In this document: piece by piece, positions 7,232-14,645 of the stretch | Layout of the letters: each line of letters starts with the position of its first letter | Position numbering within the stretch: position 1 is the stretch's first letter | DNA from: Amycolatopsis iheyensis | GTDB lineage: Bacteria; Actinomycetota; Actinomycetes; Mycobacteriales; Pseudonocardiaceae | Reading direction: 5' to 3' | DNA length: 54,991 nt | NCBI RefSeq assembly: GCF_024703995.1 | Contig: NZ_JAMXQV010000046.1 | Coordinates: 1 to 54,991, forward strand | The notes under the pieces: model-generated | Told to the model about the DNA's origin: nothing | Databases searched by the model: none | Seen by the model: only the letters and a program-made list of their open reading frames with translations | Position numbers and translations under genes: made by a program

Positions 7232-9730
7232 GTGCTGGACCTCGCGTGGCAGACGATCCGGACGCGGCTCGGCGGGTTCGCCGGCGCGTTCATCGCGATC
7301 CTGTGCGGCACCGCCCTGGTGGCGGGCTGCGGTGTCCTCATGGAGTCCGGCCTGCGAGCCGGCGTCCCCACCCAGCGCTACGCCGCCGCGGCCGTCGTCG
7401 TCGGCGGCGCCCAGACCGTCCGGCCGCCCGGCGCCGACGCGCTGACGTTCGAGCAGGTCGGCGAACAGCCTTCGGTCCCGGCGGCGCTGGCCGGCCGGAT
7501 CGCCGCGGTGCCCGGCGTGCACGCGGCGATCGCCGAGCAGAGCTTCCCCGCGCAGGTCGCCGGGGGCCCGCCGGCACTGGGCCACAACTGGGACGCGGCC
7601 GCGCTGGCGCCGTTCACGCTGACCGCCGGCGCTGCGCCCGCGGCCGCCGACGACGTCGTGCTCGACGCCGACCTGGCGCGGCAGGCGAAGGTGGGCGTCG
7701 GCGGACAGGTGCGGATCACCACGCGCGCGGCACCGACGACGTTCCGCGTCAGCGGCATCGTGAACGCGCTTTCGCGGCAGACGACGGTGTTCTTCACCCC
7801 GGCGCGGGCCACGGAACTGGCCGGGCGGCCCGGCCAGGCGCACGCGATCGGCGTCCTCGCCGACCCCGGCGTGGCGCCGGAGACGCTCGCCGAGCGGGTG
7901 CGCGCCGTCGCCCCGGGCACCGAAGTGACCACCGGCGTCGAGCGCAGCACCGTCGAGTTTCTCGACGTCAGCCAGACGCGGCTGCTGTTGCTGGCGATCG
8001 CCGGCTCGTTCGGCGGGTTCGCCTTGCTGGTGGCGGTCTTCGTCGTGGCGAGCACCCTGGCGCTGACGATCAACCAGCGTCGCCGCGAGTTCGCGCTGCT
8101 GCGCGCGGTCGCGGCGACACCCAAGCAGATCCGCAAGCTCATCGGCACCGAGACGACGTTGGTCGCGCTCGCCGCCGGGGTGCTCGGTGGCGCGCTGGGC
8201 GTGGCGGTGGCGTCCGGGCTGCGGGACGCCTTCGCCGCGATCGGCGTGATCCCGGCGGACTTCGGGCTGGCGATCAGCCCGCTCCCGCCGATCGCCGCGG
8301 TGCTGCTCGGGCTGGGCGCGGCCCGGCTGGCGGCGTGGGCGGCGTCGCGGCGGCCGTCGTCGATCCGGCCGGTCGAAGCGCTCGGCGAAGCCGCGGTCGA
8401 ACGCCGCGAGCTCGGCCGGGTCCGGCTGCTCACGGGCTGGGGCCTGGTGCTGGTCGGCTTCGGCGGCGCGCTGGTCCCGCTGTTCCTGCACGGCGACATC
8501 GCGACCGCGGTTTCGACGATGTCGACGCTGGTCGTTGTCATCGGGCTGGCCGTGGTGGGCCCGCGGGTGACCGGCGCGCTGGTGCGGGTGCTCGCGCCGG
8601 TGCTCGGCCGGGTCTGGCGGATCAGCGGGTACCTGGCCGGGGCGAACGCGCAGGCCGGCACCCGGCGGCTGGCCGCGGCGGTGACCCCGATCATGCTGGC
8701 GGTCGCGTTCGCGCTGGCGACGTTCTACAGCCAGACCTCGAGCACGGCGGCCACGGCGGAGGAGACAGCACGCTCGACGACGGCCGACTACGTCCTGTCC
8801 GGTCCGGCCGGGGTGTCGCCGGAGGTCGCGGCGGCGGTCGAGCGGGTGCCGGGCGTCGCCGCGGCGACCCCGGTGGTGCGGACCTCGGTGCTCACGGTGT
8901 CGTCGATGGGCGACAGCGTGGACGTCCAGCGGAAACCCGCGCAGGGCCTGGACAAGGTCCGCGGGGTGCTGGAGCTGGGTGTCGACCAGGGGCGGCTCGA
9001 GGACCTTTCGGGTGACACGGTGGCGTTGAGCCGTTCGGAAGCCGACTGGCTGGACAAGAAGATCGGCGACGAAGTGTCGTTCTACTTCGGCGACGGCGTC
9101 CCGGCGAAGCTGCGGCTGGTGGCGACCTACACCCGCGACAAGGCGTTCGGCGACTTCGTGCTGCCGATCGGGCTGGCCCGCGCGCACGACGGCGGCCGGC
9201 TCGACGACTCGGTGCTGGTCCGGCGGGCCGTCGACGCCGACCCCGCGGCGGTGGCCGCGGCGCTGCGCGAGCTGCCCGGGGTGACGGTGGCCCCGGCGGC
9301 GTCGATGGCCGCGCCTGAGGGTGGCGAGCGGCAGGCGCAGTTCTACCTGAACCTGGTCGCGGTCGGCGTGATCGTCGCGTACCTGGCGATTTCGGTGGCG
9401 AACACGCTGGTGCTGACGACGGCGCAGCGGACACGGGAGTTCGCGCTGCTGCGGCTGGTCGGCACGACCCGGCGCCAGGTGACCCGCATGATGCGGCTCG
9501 AGGCGCTCACCACGGTCGGGATCGCGGTGGTGCTGGGCACGCTGGTGGCGTTGGTGCCGCTGGGGTTGCTGAACGTGGGCCTGCGCGGGAACCCGCTGCC
9601 GTCGGGCCCCTGGAGTGTCTACTTCGGAATCATCGGCGGCGCGGCACTGCTGGGCATGATGGCGATCGGCGTGTCGACGTCGGTGGCGCTGCGGGCCCGC
9701 CCGGTGGAGGCGATCGGCCTGCGGGAGTGA
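7232..9730 (+). CDS. ABC transporter permease, FtsX/MacB type
   Basis: 832 residues from GTG at 7232 (GGGGAG 8 nt upstream). A GTG at 7226, overlapping the ATPase stop, is an alternative. Layout: N-terminal helix about 10-30, a large extracytoplasmic domain, a three-helix FtsX block with the conserved TINQRRREFALLRAVAATPKQI loop, further helices, a second extracytoplasmic domain, then a second FtsX block with TAQRTREFALLRLVGTTRRQV and final helices ending LRARPVEAIGLRE. This duplicated FtsX layout is typical of actinobacterial antimicrobial-peptide or lipid exporters that sit beside a NarL-type two-component system. Substrate unknown. Confidence 0.93.
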   Translation: MLDLAWQTIRTRLGGFAGAFIAILCGTALVAGCGVLMESGLRAGVPTQRYAAAAVVVGGAQTVRPPGADALTFEQVGEQPSVPAALAGRIAAVPGVHAAIAEQSFPAQVAGGPPALGHNWDAAALAPFTLTAGAAPAAADDVVLDADLARQAKVGVGGQVRITTRAAPTTFRVSGIVNALSRQTTVFFTPARATELAGRPGQAHAIGVLADPGVAPETLAERVRAVAPGTEVTTGVERSTVEFLDVSQTRLLLLAIAGSFGGFALLVAVFVVASTLALTINQRRREFALLRAVAATPKQIRKLIGTETTLVALAAGVLGGALGVAVASGLRDAFAAIGVIPADFGLAISPLPPIAAVLLGLGAARLAAWAASRRPSSIRPVEALGEAAVERRELGRVRLLTGWGLVLVGFGGALVPLFLHGDIATAVSTMSTLVVVIGLAVVGPRVTGALVRVLAPVLGRVWRISGYLAGANAQAGTRRLAAAVTPIMLAVAFALATFYSQTSSTAATAEETARSTTADYVLSGPAGVSPEVAAAVERVPGVAAATPVVRTSVLTVSSMGDSVDVQRKPAQGLDKVRGVLELGVDQGRLEDLSGDTVALSRSEADWLDKKIGDEVSFYFGDGVPAKLRLVATYTRDKAFGDFVLPIGLARAHDGGRLDDSVLVRRAVDADPAAVAAALRELPGVTVAPAASMAAPEGGERQAQFYLNLVAVGVIVAYLAISVANTLVLTTAQRTREFALLRLVGTTRRQVTRMMRLEALTTVGIAVVLGTLVALVPLGLLNVGLRGNPLPSGPWSVYFGIIGGAALLGMMAIGVSTSVALRARPVEAIGLRE

Positions 9731-9733
9731 GGA

Positions 9734-9768
9734 GTCCGGGCGCCGTCCCCCTCGGCCGGCGCCCGGAC
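9734..9768. terminator. Bidirectional hairpin terminator
   Basis: Perfect 11-bp stem (GTCCGGGCGCC and complement) with a 13-nt loop, between the convergent ABC permease and Sel1 pseudogene. Confidence 0.7.
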
Positions 9769-9772
9769 GGCT

Positions 9773-10181
9773 TCAGGCGGTCTTCGTCACGATGGCGAGG
9801 ACGGTCAGCAGGAGCGGCAGCACGGCGAGGACCACGCAGCCGGTCTTCGCCGGTGCGGCACGCGGCAGCAGCCAGTCCGGCGGCGGCTTGCGGTACCAGG
9901 GTTCGGCCCGCTGCCAGTCACCGAGCTTCTCGGAGTAGAGCCGGCCGAGGAAGAAGGCGGCCTGCGCGTGCCCGGCCTCGGCGGCCTTCCGGTACCACCG
10001 GGCGGCTTCCTCGAGGTTCCCGAGGCCGGTGCCGGGTTCCCGCGCCTCCTTCATGGCCCGCAGCTCGCCTTCGACGGCCAGCCCCAGCCGCGCGGTAGAG
10101 CCGTTCGATTTCGGGCAGATCCTCGACGGAGCCCCAGAACTCCAGCTGGTGCCCGGCGGCGAACAGCTCCTCGGCGGTCAT
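9773..10181 (-). pseudogene. Frameshifted Sel1-repeat tail-anchored protein
   Basis: A broken copy of the neighbouring Sel1 gene. The first part (MTAEELFAAGHQLEFWGSVE, then DLPEIERLYR) matches the start of the paralogue. At about 10095 the paralogue has 36 nt between LYR and RLG but this copy has one, a net 35-nt loss. The frame shifts by one and the rest (RLGLAVEGELRAMK, then AARWYRKAAEAGHAQAAFFL and GRLYSEKLGDWQRAEPWYRK) continues in another frame. A second in-frame loss removes most of the last repeat before the terminal helix (VVLAVLPLLLTVLAIV). The downstream part could be re-initiated at the ATG at 10054 to give 93 residues. Function of the family: Sel1 repeats are alpha-solenoid protein-protein scaffolds. 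Confidence 0.7.
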
Positions 10182-10229
10182 GCTCGCCGACGTTAGGGGG
10201 CAGCGATGAAATCCGGATGAAACCGGAGC

Positions 10230-10703
10230 TCAGCAGGTCAGCGCGACCAGGACGAGGACGGCGAGCAGCGCGAGGACGGCATAGCCGGCCCTGAGGTTCG
10301 GTTGCCGCCGGACCGGCCCGTGCGGCCCGGCGGCGAGCCGGTCCCGGGCGTCGCTGTTACCCGCGCGGGCGGCCCGCCGGTACCAGGGCTCGGCTTTGGC
10401 CCAGTCCCCGAGCTTCTCGGAGTAGAGCCGGCCGAGGAAGAAGGCGGCGTCGCTGTGCCCGGCCTTGGCGGCCTTTTCGTACCACTCAAGGGCTTCGGCG
10501 AGATCCCCGACGGCTTGCGCGGCCGAGTGCCCTTCGAATTCGGCGCGGGTACGCCCTTCGAGAAGCAACCCGAGCCGCCCCATGGCGGCGGCGGACCCCC
10601 GCGCGGCGGCCCGCCGGTAGAGCCGTTCGATCTCGGGCAGATCGTCGACGGAGCTGCCTCGCTCCAGTCGGAACGCGTCGCGATACAGCTCGTCGGCGAT
10701 CAT
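10230..10703 (-). CDS. Sel1-repeat protein with C-terminal membrane anchor
   Basis: 157 residues. It carries Sel1/TPR-like solenoid repeats with the signature YEKAAKAGHSDAAFFLGRLY and WYRRAARAGNSDARDRLA, and ends in one hydrophobic helix (YAVLALLAVLVLVALTC), so it is probably tail-anchored with the repeats in the cytoplasm. Sel1 repeats mediate protein contacts, and no enzymatic residues are expected. It is an intact paralogue of the broken gene immediately downstream on the same strand, so the pair arose by tandem duplication. Partner unknown. Confidence 0.8.
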   Translation of the reverse strand: MIADELYRDAFRLERGSSVDDLPEIERLYRRAAARGSAAAMGRLGLLLEGRTRAEFEGHSAAQAVGDLAEALEWYEKAAKAGHSDAAFFLGRLYSEKLGDWAKAEPWYRRAARAGNSDARDRLAAGPHGPVRRQPNLRAGYAVLALLAVLVLVALTC

Positions 10704-10798
10704 GGGGCGGACGGTAGGCAGGGGCGATGAAATCGCGGTGAAACATCAGTTCAGGGGCTCGATGTCCTTGTCCCGCCCGGGAACCCCTGCCGTACTCC

Positions 10799-10816
10799 CG
10801 AAACTTTCCGAAAGTT
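10799..10816 (+). promoter_or_regulatory. Xylanase operator-like palindrome
   Basis: CGAAACTTTCCGAAAGTT contains the perfect inverted repeat AACTTTC-C-GAAAGTT and closely matches the CGAAACTTTCG element reported upstream of Streptomyces xylanase genes, thought to be bound by a LacI-type repressor. It lies 67 bp upstream of the GH11 start. Confidence 0.65.
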
Positions 10817-10882
10817 ATTGCCCCACCACCGATCCCGATCACATGCTTTCCCCATCCTGGCCAGCCTCGACGAGGAGGAAGC

Positions 10883-11536
10883 ATGCTCACCAAGATCAGG
10901 GTGTTCGCCGGTGGGGCCGCGCTCGCGCTCATCGCCTCGCTTGTCCCCGGGGTCGCGCGGGCCGACACCGTCATCACCACCAGCCAGACCGGGAACAACG
11001 GCGGGTACTACTACTCCTTCTGGACCGACGGCGGCGGCTCGGTCCAGATGACGCTCGGCTCCGGCGGGAACTACCGGATGAACTGGAGCAACGTCGGCAA
11101 CTTCGTCGGCGGCAAGGGGTGGAGCAACGGCAGCCGGCGGACCGTCAGCTACTCCGGCAGCTTCAACCCCTCCGGCAACGGCTACCTCGCCCTCTACGGC
11201 TGGACGTCGAACCCGCTGGTCGAGTACTACATCGTCGACAACTGGGGCACCTACCGGCCGACCGGGACCTACAAGGGCACCGTGACCAGTGACGGTGGCA
11301 CCTACGACATCTACCAGACCACTCGCTACAACGCGCCGTCCGTCGAGGGGACCAAGACCTTCAACCAGTACTGGTCCGTGCGGCAGCAGAAGCGGACCGG
11401 CGGCACCATCACCACCGGCAACCACTTCGACGCGTGGGCGCGCTACGGCATGCGGCTCGGCAGCTTCAACTACTACATGATCCTTGCCACCGAGGGTTAC
11501 CAGAGCAGCGGCAACTCGAACCTCACGGTGGGCTGA
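10883..11536 (+). CDS. Secreted endo-1,4-beta-xylanase, GH11
   Basis: 217 residues, hydrolysing internal beta-1,4 bonds of xylan outside the cell. A Sec signal peptide covers about residues 1-27 (cleavage after ARA). The mature part is a single GH11 beta-jelly-roll: YYYSFWTDGGGSVQM at the N-terminus, catalytic nucleophile Glu114 in PLVEYYIVDNWG and acid/base Glu204 in LATEGYQSSG. There is no carbohydrate-binding module, unlike Streptomyces XlnB. A good ribosome binding site (GAGGAGG) precedes ATG. The next gene, 3 bp downstream, is an acetylxylan esterase, reproducing the xylanase-axeA operon of Streptomyces. The two act together, with the esterase removing acetyl groups that block the xylanase. 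Probably repressed without xylan through the palindrome upstream. Confidence 0.96.
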   Translation: MLTKIRVFAGGAALALIASLVPGVARADTVITTSQTGNNGGYYYSFWTDGGGSVQMTLGSGGNYRMNWSNVGNFVGGKGWSNGSRRTVSYSGSFNPSGNGYLALYGWTSNPLVEYYIVDNWGTYRPTGTYKGTVTSDGGTYDIYQTTRYNAPSVEGTKTFNQYWSVRQQKRTGGTITTGNHFDAWARYGMRLGSFNYYMILATEGYQSSGNSNLTVG

Positions 11537-11539
11537 AGC

Positions 11540-12196
11540 ATGAAGAAATGGATCTTCGGCGCGGCACTGCTGGCGTTCAGCGCGGCCACCGCTGTCACCC
11601 CGGCGCACGCCGCGGCCTGCTCCGGCTACGTCGGGCTCACCTTCGACGACGGGCCGTCGAACGCGCACACCCCGGCGTTGCTGAACGCGTTGCGGCAGAA
11701 CGGCTTGCGCGCCACCATGTTCAACGAGGGCCAGTACGCGGCCGCGTACCCGGCGCAGGTCCGGGCCCAGGTGAGCGCGGGGATGTGGGTCGGCAACCAC
11801 AGCTACACCCACCCGCACCTGACCCAGCAGAGCCAGTCCCAGATGGACTCGGAGGTTTCCCGGACGCAGCAGGCGATCGCGGCGGCCGGCGGCGGCACCC
11901 CGCGGCTGTTCCGCCCGCCGTACGGCGAAACCAACGGGACGCTGCAGGCGGTCGAGGCGAAGTACGGGCTCCGCCAGATCATCTGGGACGTCGACTCGCA
12001 GGACTGGAACAACGCGAGCGTCGACGCGATCGTGCAGGCCAACGCCCGGCTCGGCAACGGCCAGATCATCCTGATGCACGAGTGGCCGGCCAACACGCTG
12101 GCCGCCGTCCCGCGGATCGCGCAGACACTGGCGAGCCGCGGGCTGTGCGCGGGGATGATCTCGCCGCAGACGGGCCGGGCGGTCGCCCCGGGCTAA
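11540..12196 (+). CDS. axeA: Secreted acetylxylan esterase/polysaccharide deacetylase, CE4
   Basis: 218 residues with a Sec signal (about 1-25, PAHA cleavage). The NodB domain has all five CE4 motifs: TFDDGP (34-39, catalytic base Asp36 and metal ligand Asp37), HSYTH (87-91, metal ligands His87 and His91), RPPYGE (125-130), the WDVDSQDW stretch (149-156) and LMHE with His180 as catalytic acid. It closely resembles the Streptomyces lividans CE4 acetylxylan esterase as I remember it, including the ending MISPQTGRAVAPG; the C-terminal binding module of that enzyme is absent. It is co-transcribed with the GH11 xylanase (3-bp gap) and meets the convergent membrane-protein gene at overlapping stops. 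Activity on chitin oligomers cannot be excluded for the fold. Confidence 0.94.
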   Translation: MKKWIFGAALLAFSAATAVTPAHAAACSGYVGLTFDDGPSNAHTPALLNALRQNGLRATMFNEGQYAAAYPAQVRAQVSAGMWVGNHSYTHPHLTQQSQSQMDSEVSRTQQAIAAAGGGTPRLFRPPYGETNGTLQAVEAKYGLRQIIWDVDSQDWNNASVDAIVQANARLGNGQIILMHEWPANTLAAVPRIAQTLASRGLCAGMISPQTGRAVAPG

Positions 12197-12870
12197 GTGT
12201 TGTCGTACCACTCCAGGTGGACGGCGTCCGCCGAAGAAGTGGTCAGCTCGACGCAGATCATGTGGGTCACGGCGATCCCGGTGGTCCGGCAGAACCGCGG
12301 AGCACCGGTGATCGGCCCCGCCGGGGCGGGGGAGTAGCCCTGGGCCGCCAGGTGCTCGTGCCACCGCCGGTCGGCGTCGGCGCCGGTGGAGTTCAGGGCC
12401 CACCAGCACCCGCCCGACGCGCATTCCTCGTGCCGCGCGTTCTGCAGACCGGCGGGGCCGGGCAGCACCCCTTCGGCGCCGGGCGGCGCCTCCAGCCCCA
12501 GGAACCACACGCCGCCGGTCACCACGAACCCGGCGACGACCAGCAGGAACAACCGGACGAACCCGCGTCGCGCGCCGATCGCGCAGATGACCGCCGCGAG
12601 GGTGGTGTGGAGCCAGTACAGCTCGATCGGGGCCGGCACCCACGGCCCGGCGAGGCCCAGCGGCAGCACGAACCAGGCCAGCAACGCCACCAGCAGCGCC
12701 CCGACGATCAGCCCGGTCCGGCGGCTGGGCGCCAGCAGGCACCAGAACAACGTCGGGAGCAGGCCGAACAACGCGGCGAACGGGCTCTCGGCGAAGCAGG
12801 CCACGACCACCGCCGCCACCGCGAGCGCGCCGCGCCACCAGTGGGTCTTCACGCGCTCGGGAGTCAGCAC
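12193..12870 (-). CDS. Membrane protein of unknown function
   Basis: 225 residues from GTG at 12870, four bases after the sigma-factor stop, so probably translationally coupled to it. The first 140 residues contain about five hydrophobic helices (from WWRGALAVAAVVVACF to LFLLVVAGFVVTGGVWFLGL). The remaining 85 form a soluble extracytoplasmic tail with four Cys residues (EECASGGCWW, RFCRTTG, MICVEL) that could pair. I do not recognise a family. Its place directly after an ECF41 sigma gene suggests a functional link, but ECF41 sigmas are normally paired with COE-type proteins, and this is not one of those. Anti-sigma function is only a guess. Confidence 0.65.
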   Translation of the reverse strand: MLTPERVKTHWWRGALAVAAVVVACFAESPFAALFGLLPTLFWCLLAPSRRTGLIVGALLVALLAWFVLPLGLAGPWVPAPIELYWLHTTLAAVICAIGARRGFVRLFLLVVAGFVVTGGVWFLGLEAPPGAEGVLPGPAGLQNARHEECASGGCWWALNSTGADADRRWHEHLAAQGYSPAPAGPITGAPRFCRTTGIAVTHMICVELTTSSADAVHLEWYDNT

Positions 12871-12874
12871 CCGG

Positions 12875-13720
12875 TCATTGTCCCGGCCCGACCAGCGCCG
12901 CGACGCGGTCGGGGTCGGCGACGATGTCGACTTCCACGAACCGGCCGCCCCGCACGGTCGGGCAGAACACCGCCACCGGCCGCTCGGCGACCGTCGCCAC
13001 CAGGCCCGCCTGACCGTTGACGACCACCGGCCGCGCGACCGCGCCGGCGCCGCGGGCGAACAGCAGCGCCTGGCTCGCGACGTCCCGCGCGCCGCGGACC
13101 AGCTTCGACGCCGTCCCGGCGTCGACCCGCAGCACGACGTCCGGGTCGAGCACCGCCACCAGGGCTTCGAAGTCCCCGGCCCGCGAGGCCGCCAGGAACG
13201 CGTCGACCACCTCGCGCTGGGCGGCCAGGCCGACGTCCGGGCGGGCGGCGCCACGCACGCGACGGCGGGCGCGGCTGGCCAGCTGGGTGGCGGCCGCCGG
13301 GGACTTGCCGACGATCGGCGCGATCTCCTCGAACGGCACGCCGAACAGGTCGTGCAGCACGAAGGCCAGCCGTTCGGGCGGCTTGAGCGTCTCCAACACG
13401 ACCATGAGCGCGAGGCCCACCGAGTCGGCGAGCGCCGCCACCTCGGCGGGGTCCGTCACGACCGGGTCGGGCACGTGCGTTTCCAGCGGCTCTTCGCGGC
13501 GGGTCCGCCGCGACCGCAGCATGTCCAGGCAGATCCGGCCGACGACGGTGGTCAGCCAGCCGGCCAGGTTGGCGACGCCGCCGGCGCCGGCGCGGGCCAG
13601 CCGCAGCCACGCCTCCTGGACGGCGTCCTCGGCCTCGGCCGTCGAACCCAGCATGCGGTAGGCCACCGCGCGCAGGTGGCCGCGGTGCGTTTCGAACTCT
13701 TCGGCGAGGGCTTCTTCCAC
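12875..13720 (-). CDS. sigJ: ECF41-type RNA polymerase sigma factor (SigJ-like)
   Basis: 281 residues, longer than ordinary ECF sigmas because of a C-terminal SnoaL-like extension. Region 2 covers about 1-75 (RAVAYRMLGSTAEAEDAVQE and GWLTTVVGRICLDMLRSR). Region 4 covers about 105-160 (PPERLAFVLHDLFGVPFEEI, then GKSPAAATQLASRARRRV). The NTF2-like domain from about 168 (REVVDAFLAASRAGDFEALV) is the feature of the ECF41 group, where it modulates activity without a separate anti-sigma. The usual DGGGK motif is replaced here by DAGTASK. It is the second gene on the minus strand after the carbon-nitrogen hydrolase (66-bp gap), with an 8-bp-arm palindrome in that gap. Confidence 0.9.
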   Translation of the reverse strand: MEEALAEEFETHRGHLRAVAYRMLGSTAEAEDAVQEAWLRLARAGAGGVANLAGWLTTVVGRICLDMLRSRRTRREEPLETHVPDPVVTDPAEVAALADSVGLALMVVLETLKPPERLAFVLHDLFGVPFEEIAPIVGKSPAAATQLASRARRRVRGAARPDVGLAAQREVVDAFLAASRAGDFEALVAVLDPDVVLRVDAGTASKLVRGARDVASQALLFARGAGAVARPVVVNGQAGLVATVAERPVAVFCPTVRGGRFVEVDIVADPDRVAALVGPGQ

Positions 13721-13786
13721 GGTTCCTCCGTCCCGTCACCGGGCTGACGAACGGGCAGACTCCGATGTGACAGGTCCACAGTGGAC

Positions 13787-14551
13787 CTACCCGGCGAAGA
13801 GCGCGGGCCGCCGGTCGGCCAGGTACGGGCTGAACTCGCGGGCCTTCGGGATCTCGGCCAGGTCGATCGACGCGTAGCGCAGCTCTCCGGACCCGCTCAA
13901 CACCCGCCCGTCCGGGCCGACGATCCGGCTGAGCCCGCAATACGTGAGCCCCGAGCCCTCGCCCGTCCAGTTGGCGTAGGCGATGAACAGCTGGTTCTCG
14001 AACGCGCGGGCCGGGACGAGACCGGTCGCCACGAACTCGCCCGGGGTCATCAACGCCGTCGGCACCACGAGCAGCTGCGTGCCCGCGACGGCGTGGGCAC
14101 GCACCGCTTCGGGGAACTCGACGTCGTAACAAATCAGCATGCCCAGCGTGAGGCCGCCGAACTCCACCTGCTTCACGCCGTCTTCGCCCGGGGAGAACGC
14201 CGCGCGCTCCACCGGGCCGTACAGGTGGCTCTTGCGGTAGCGCAGCACCGTGCGGCCGGTCCGGTCCACCAGGCAGGCCGTGTTGTACACGCGGTCGCCG
14301 TCGGCTTCCGGGCCGCCGTGGACGATCGCGATGCCCGCCTCGGCCGCGATCGCCGAGACCGTCCCGGCCCACGGCCCGTCGGGCGGCTCGGCCAGGGCAC
14401 GCAGGCGCTGGGCGTCGGTCAGGTAGCCCGTCGCCGACAGCTCCGGGGTGACGAGCAGGGCCGCGCCCGCCGCCGCGGCCCGCCGGGCGACCGCGCGCAG
14501 CCCGGCGGCCCCGGCGTCGTCCGGGGTGGCCTGCCAGCAGGCGATCTTCAC
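13787..14551 (-). CDS. Carbon-nitrogen hydrolase (nitrilase superfamily), candidate starter-unit amidohydrolase
   Basis: 254 residues from GTG at 14551. The catalytic triad is visible: Glu37 (VTPELS), Lys107 (RYRKSHL) and Cys141 (LICYDVEFPE). The fold hydrolyses amides, carbamoyl compounds or nitriles, and the substrate cannot be read from sequence. Context gives a clue: its promoter contains TAGGGGTTGTCGG, identical over 13 bases to the promoter of the fourth PKS gene and similar to those of the ligase and first PKS gene, so it is probably part of the polyketide regulon. In 4-guanidinobutyryl-primed polyketides an amidohydrolase converts 4-guanidinobutyramide to the acid before CoA ligation, and this gene is placed to do so. 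The -10 box (TACGCT) puts the transcription start at the GTG, so the mRNA may be leaderless. Confidence 0.85.
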   Translation of the reverse strand: MKIACWQATPDDAGAAGLRAVARRAAAAGAALLVTPELSATGYLTDAQRLRALAEPPDGPWAGTVSAIAAEAGIAIVHGGPEADGDRVYNTACLVDRTGRTVLRYRKSHLYGPVERAAFSPGEDGVKQVEFGGLTLGMLICYDVEFPEAVRAHAVAGTQLLVVPTALMTPGEFVATGLVPARAFENQLFIAYANWTGEGSGLTYCGLSRIVGPDGRVLSGSGELRYASIDLAEIPKAREFSPYLADRRPALFAG

Positions 14552-14557
14552 CGGCCA

Positions 14558-14604
14558 AGCGTAAGCGCGGCGGCGAAAACCCGACAACCCCTACTCTGCC
14601 CCAC
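14558..14604 (-). promoter_or_regulatory. TAGGGG-type promoter of the carbon-nitrogen hydrolase
   Basis: Read on the minus strand: GTGGGG (14604-14599), TAGGGG (14593-14588) with an 11-bp period, -35 TTGTCG (14587-14582), an 18-nt spacer and -10 TACGCT (14563-14558). The same arrangement precedes three other genes in the window. Confidence 0.6.
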
Positions 14605-14645
14605 CACGGGGGCTCCAGGCCCGGTGATGCGGCAGACTGCTGGCC

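Noticed and set aside
13772..13788. Palindrome AGGTCCAC-A-GTGGACCT as an operator of the sigma gene.
   Set aside because: It overlaps the hydrolase stop, and GTCCAC/GTGGAC-like strings are frequent in this DNA; a weak terminator is as likely.
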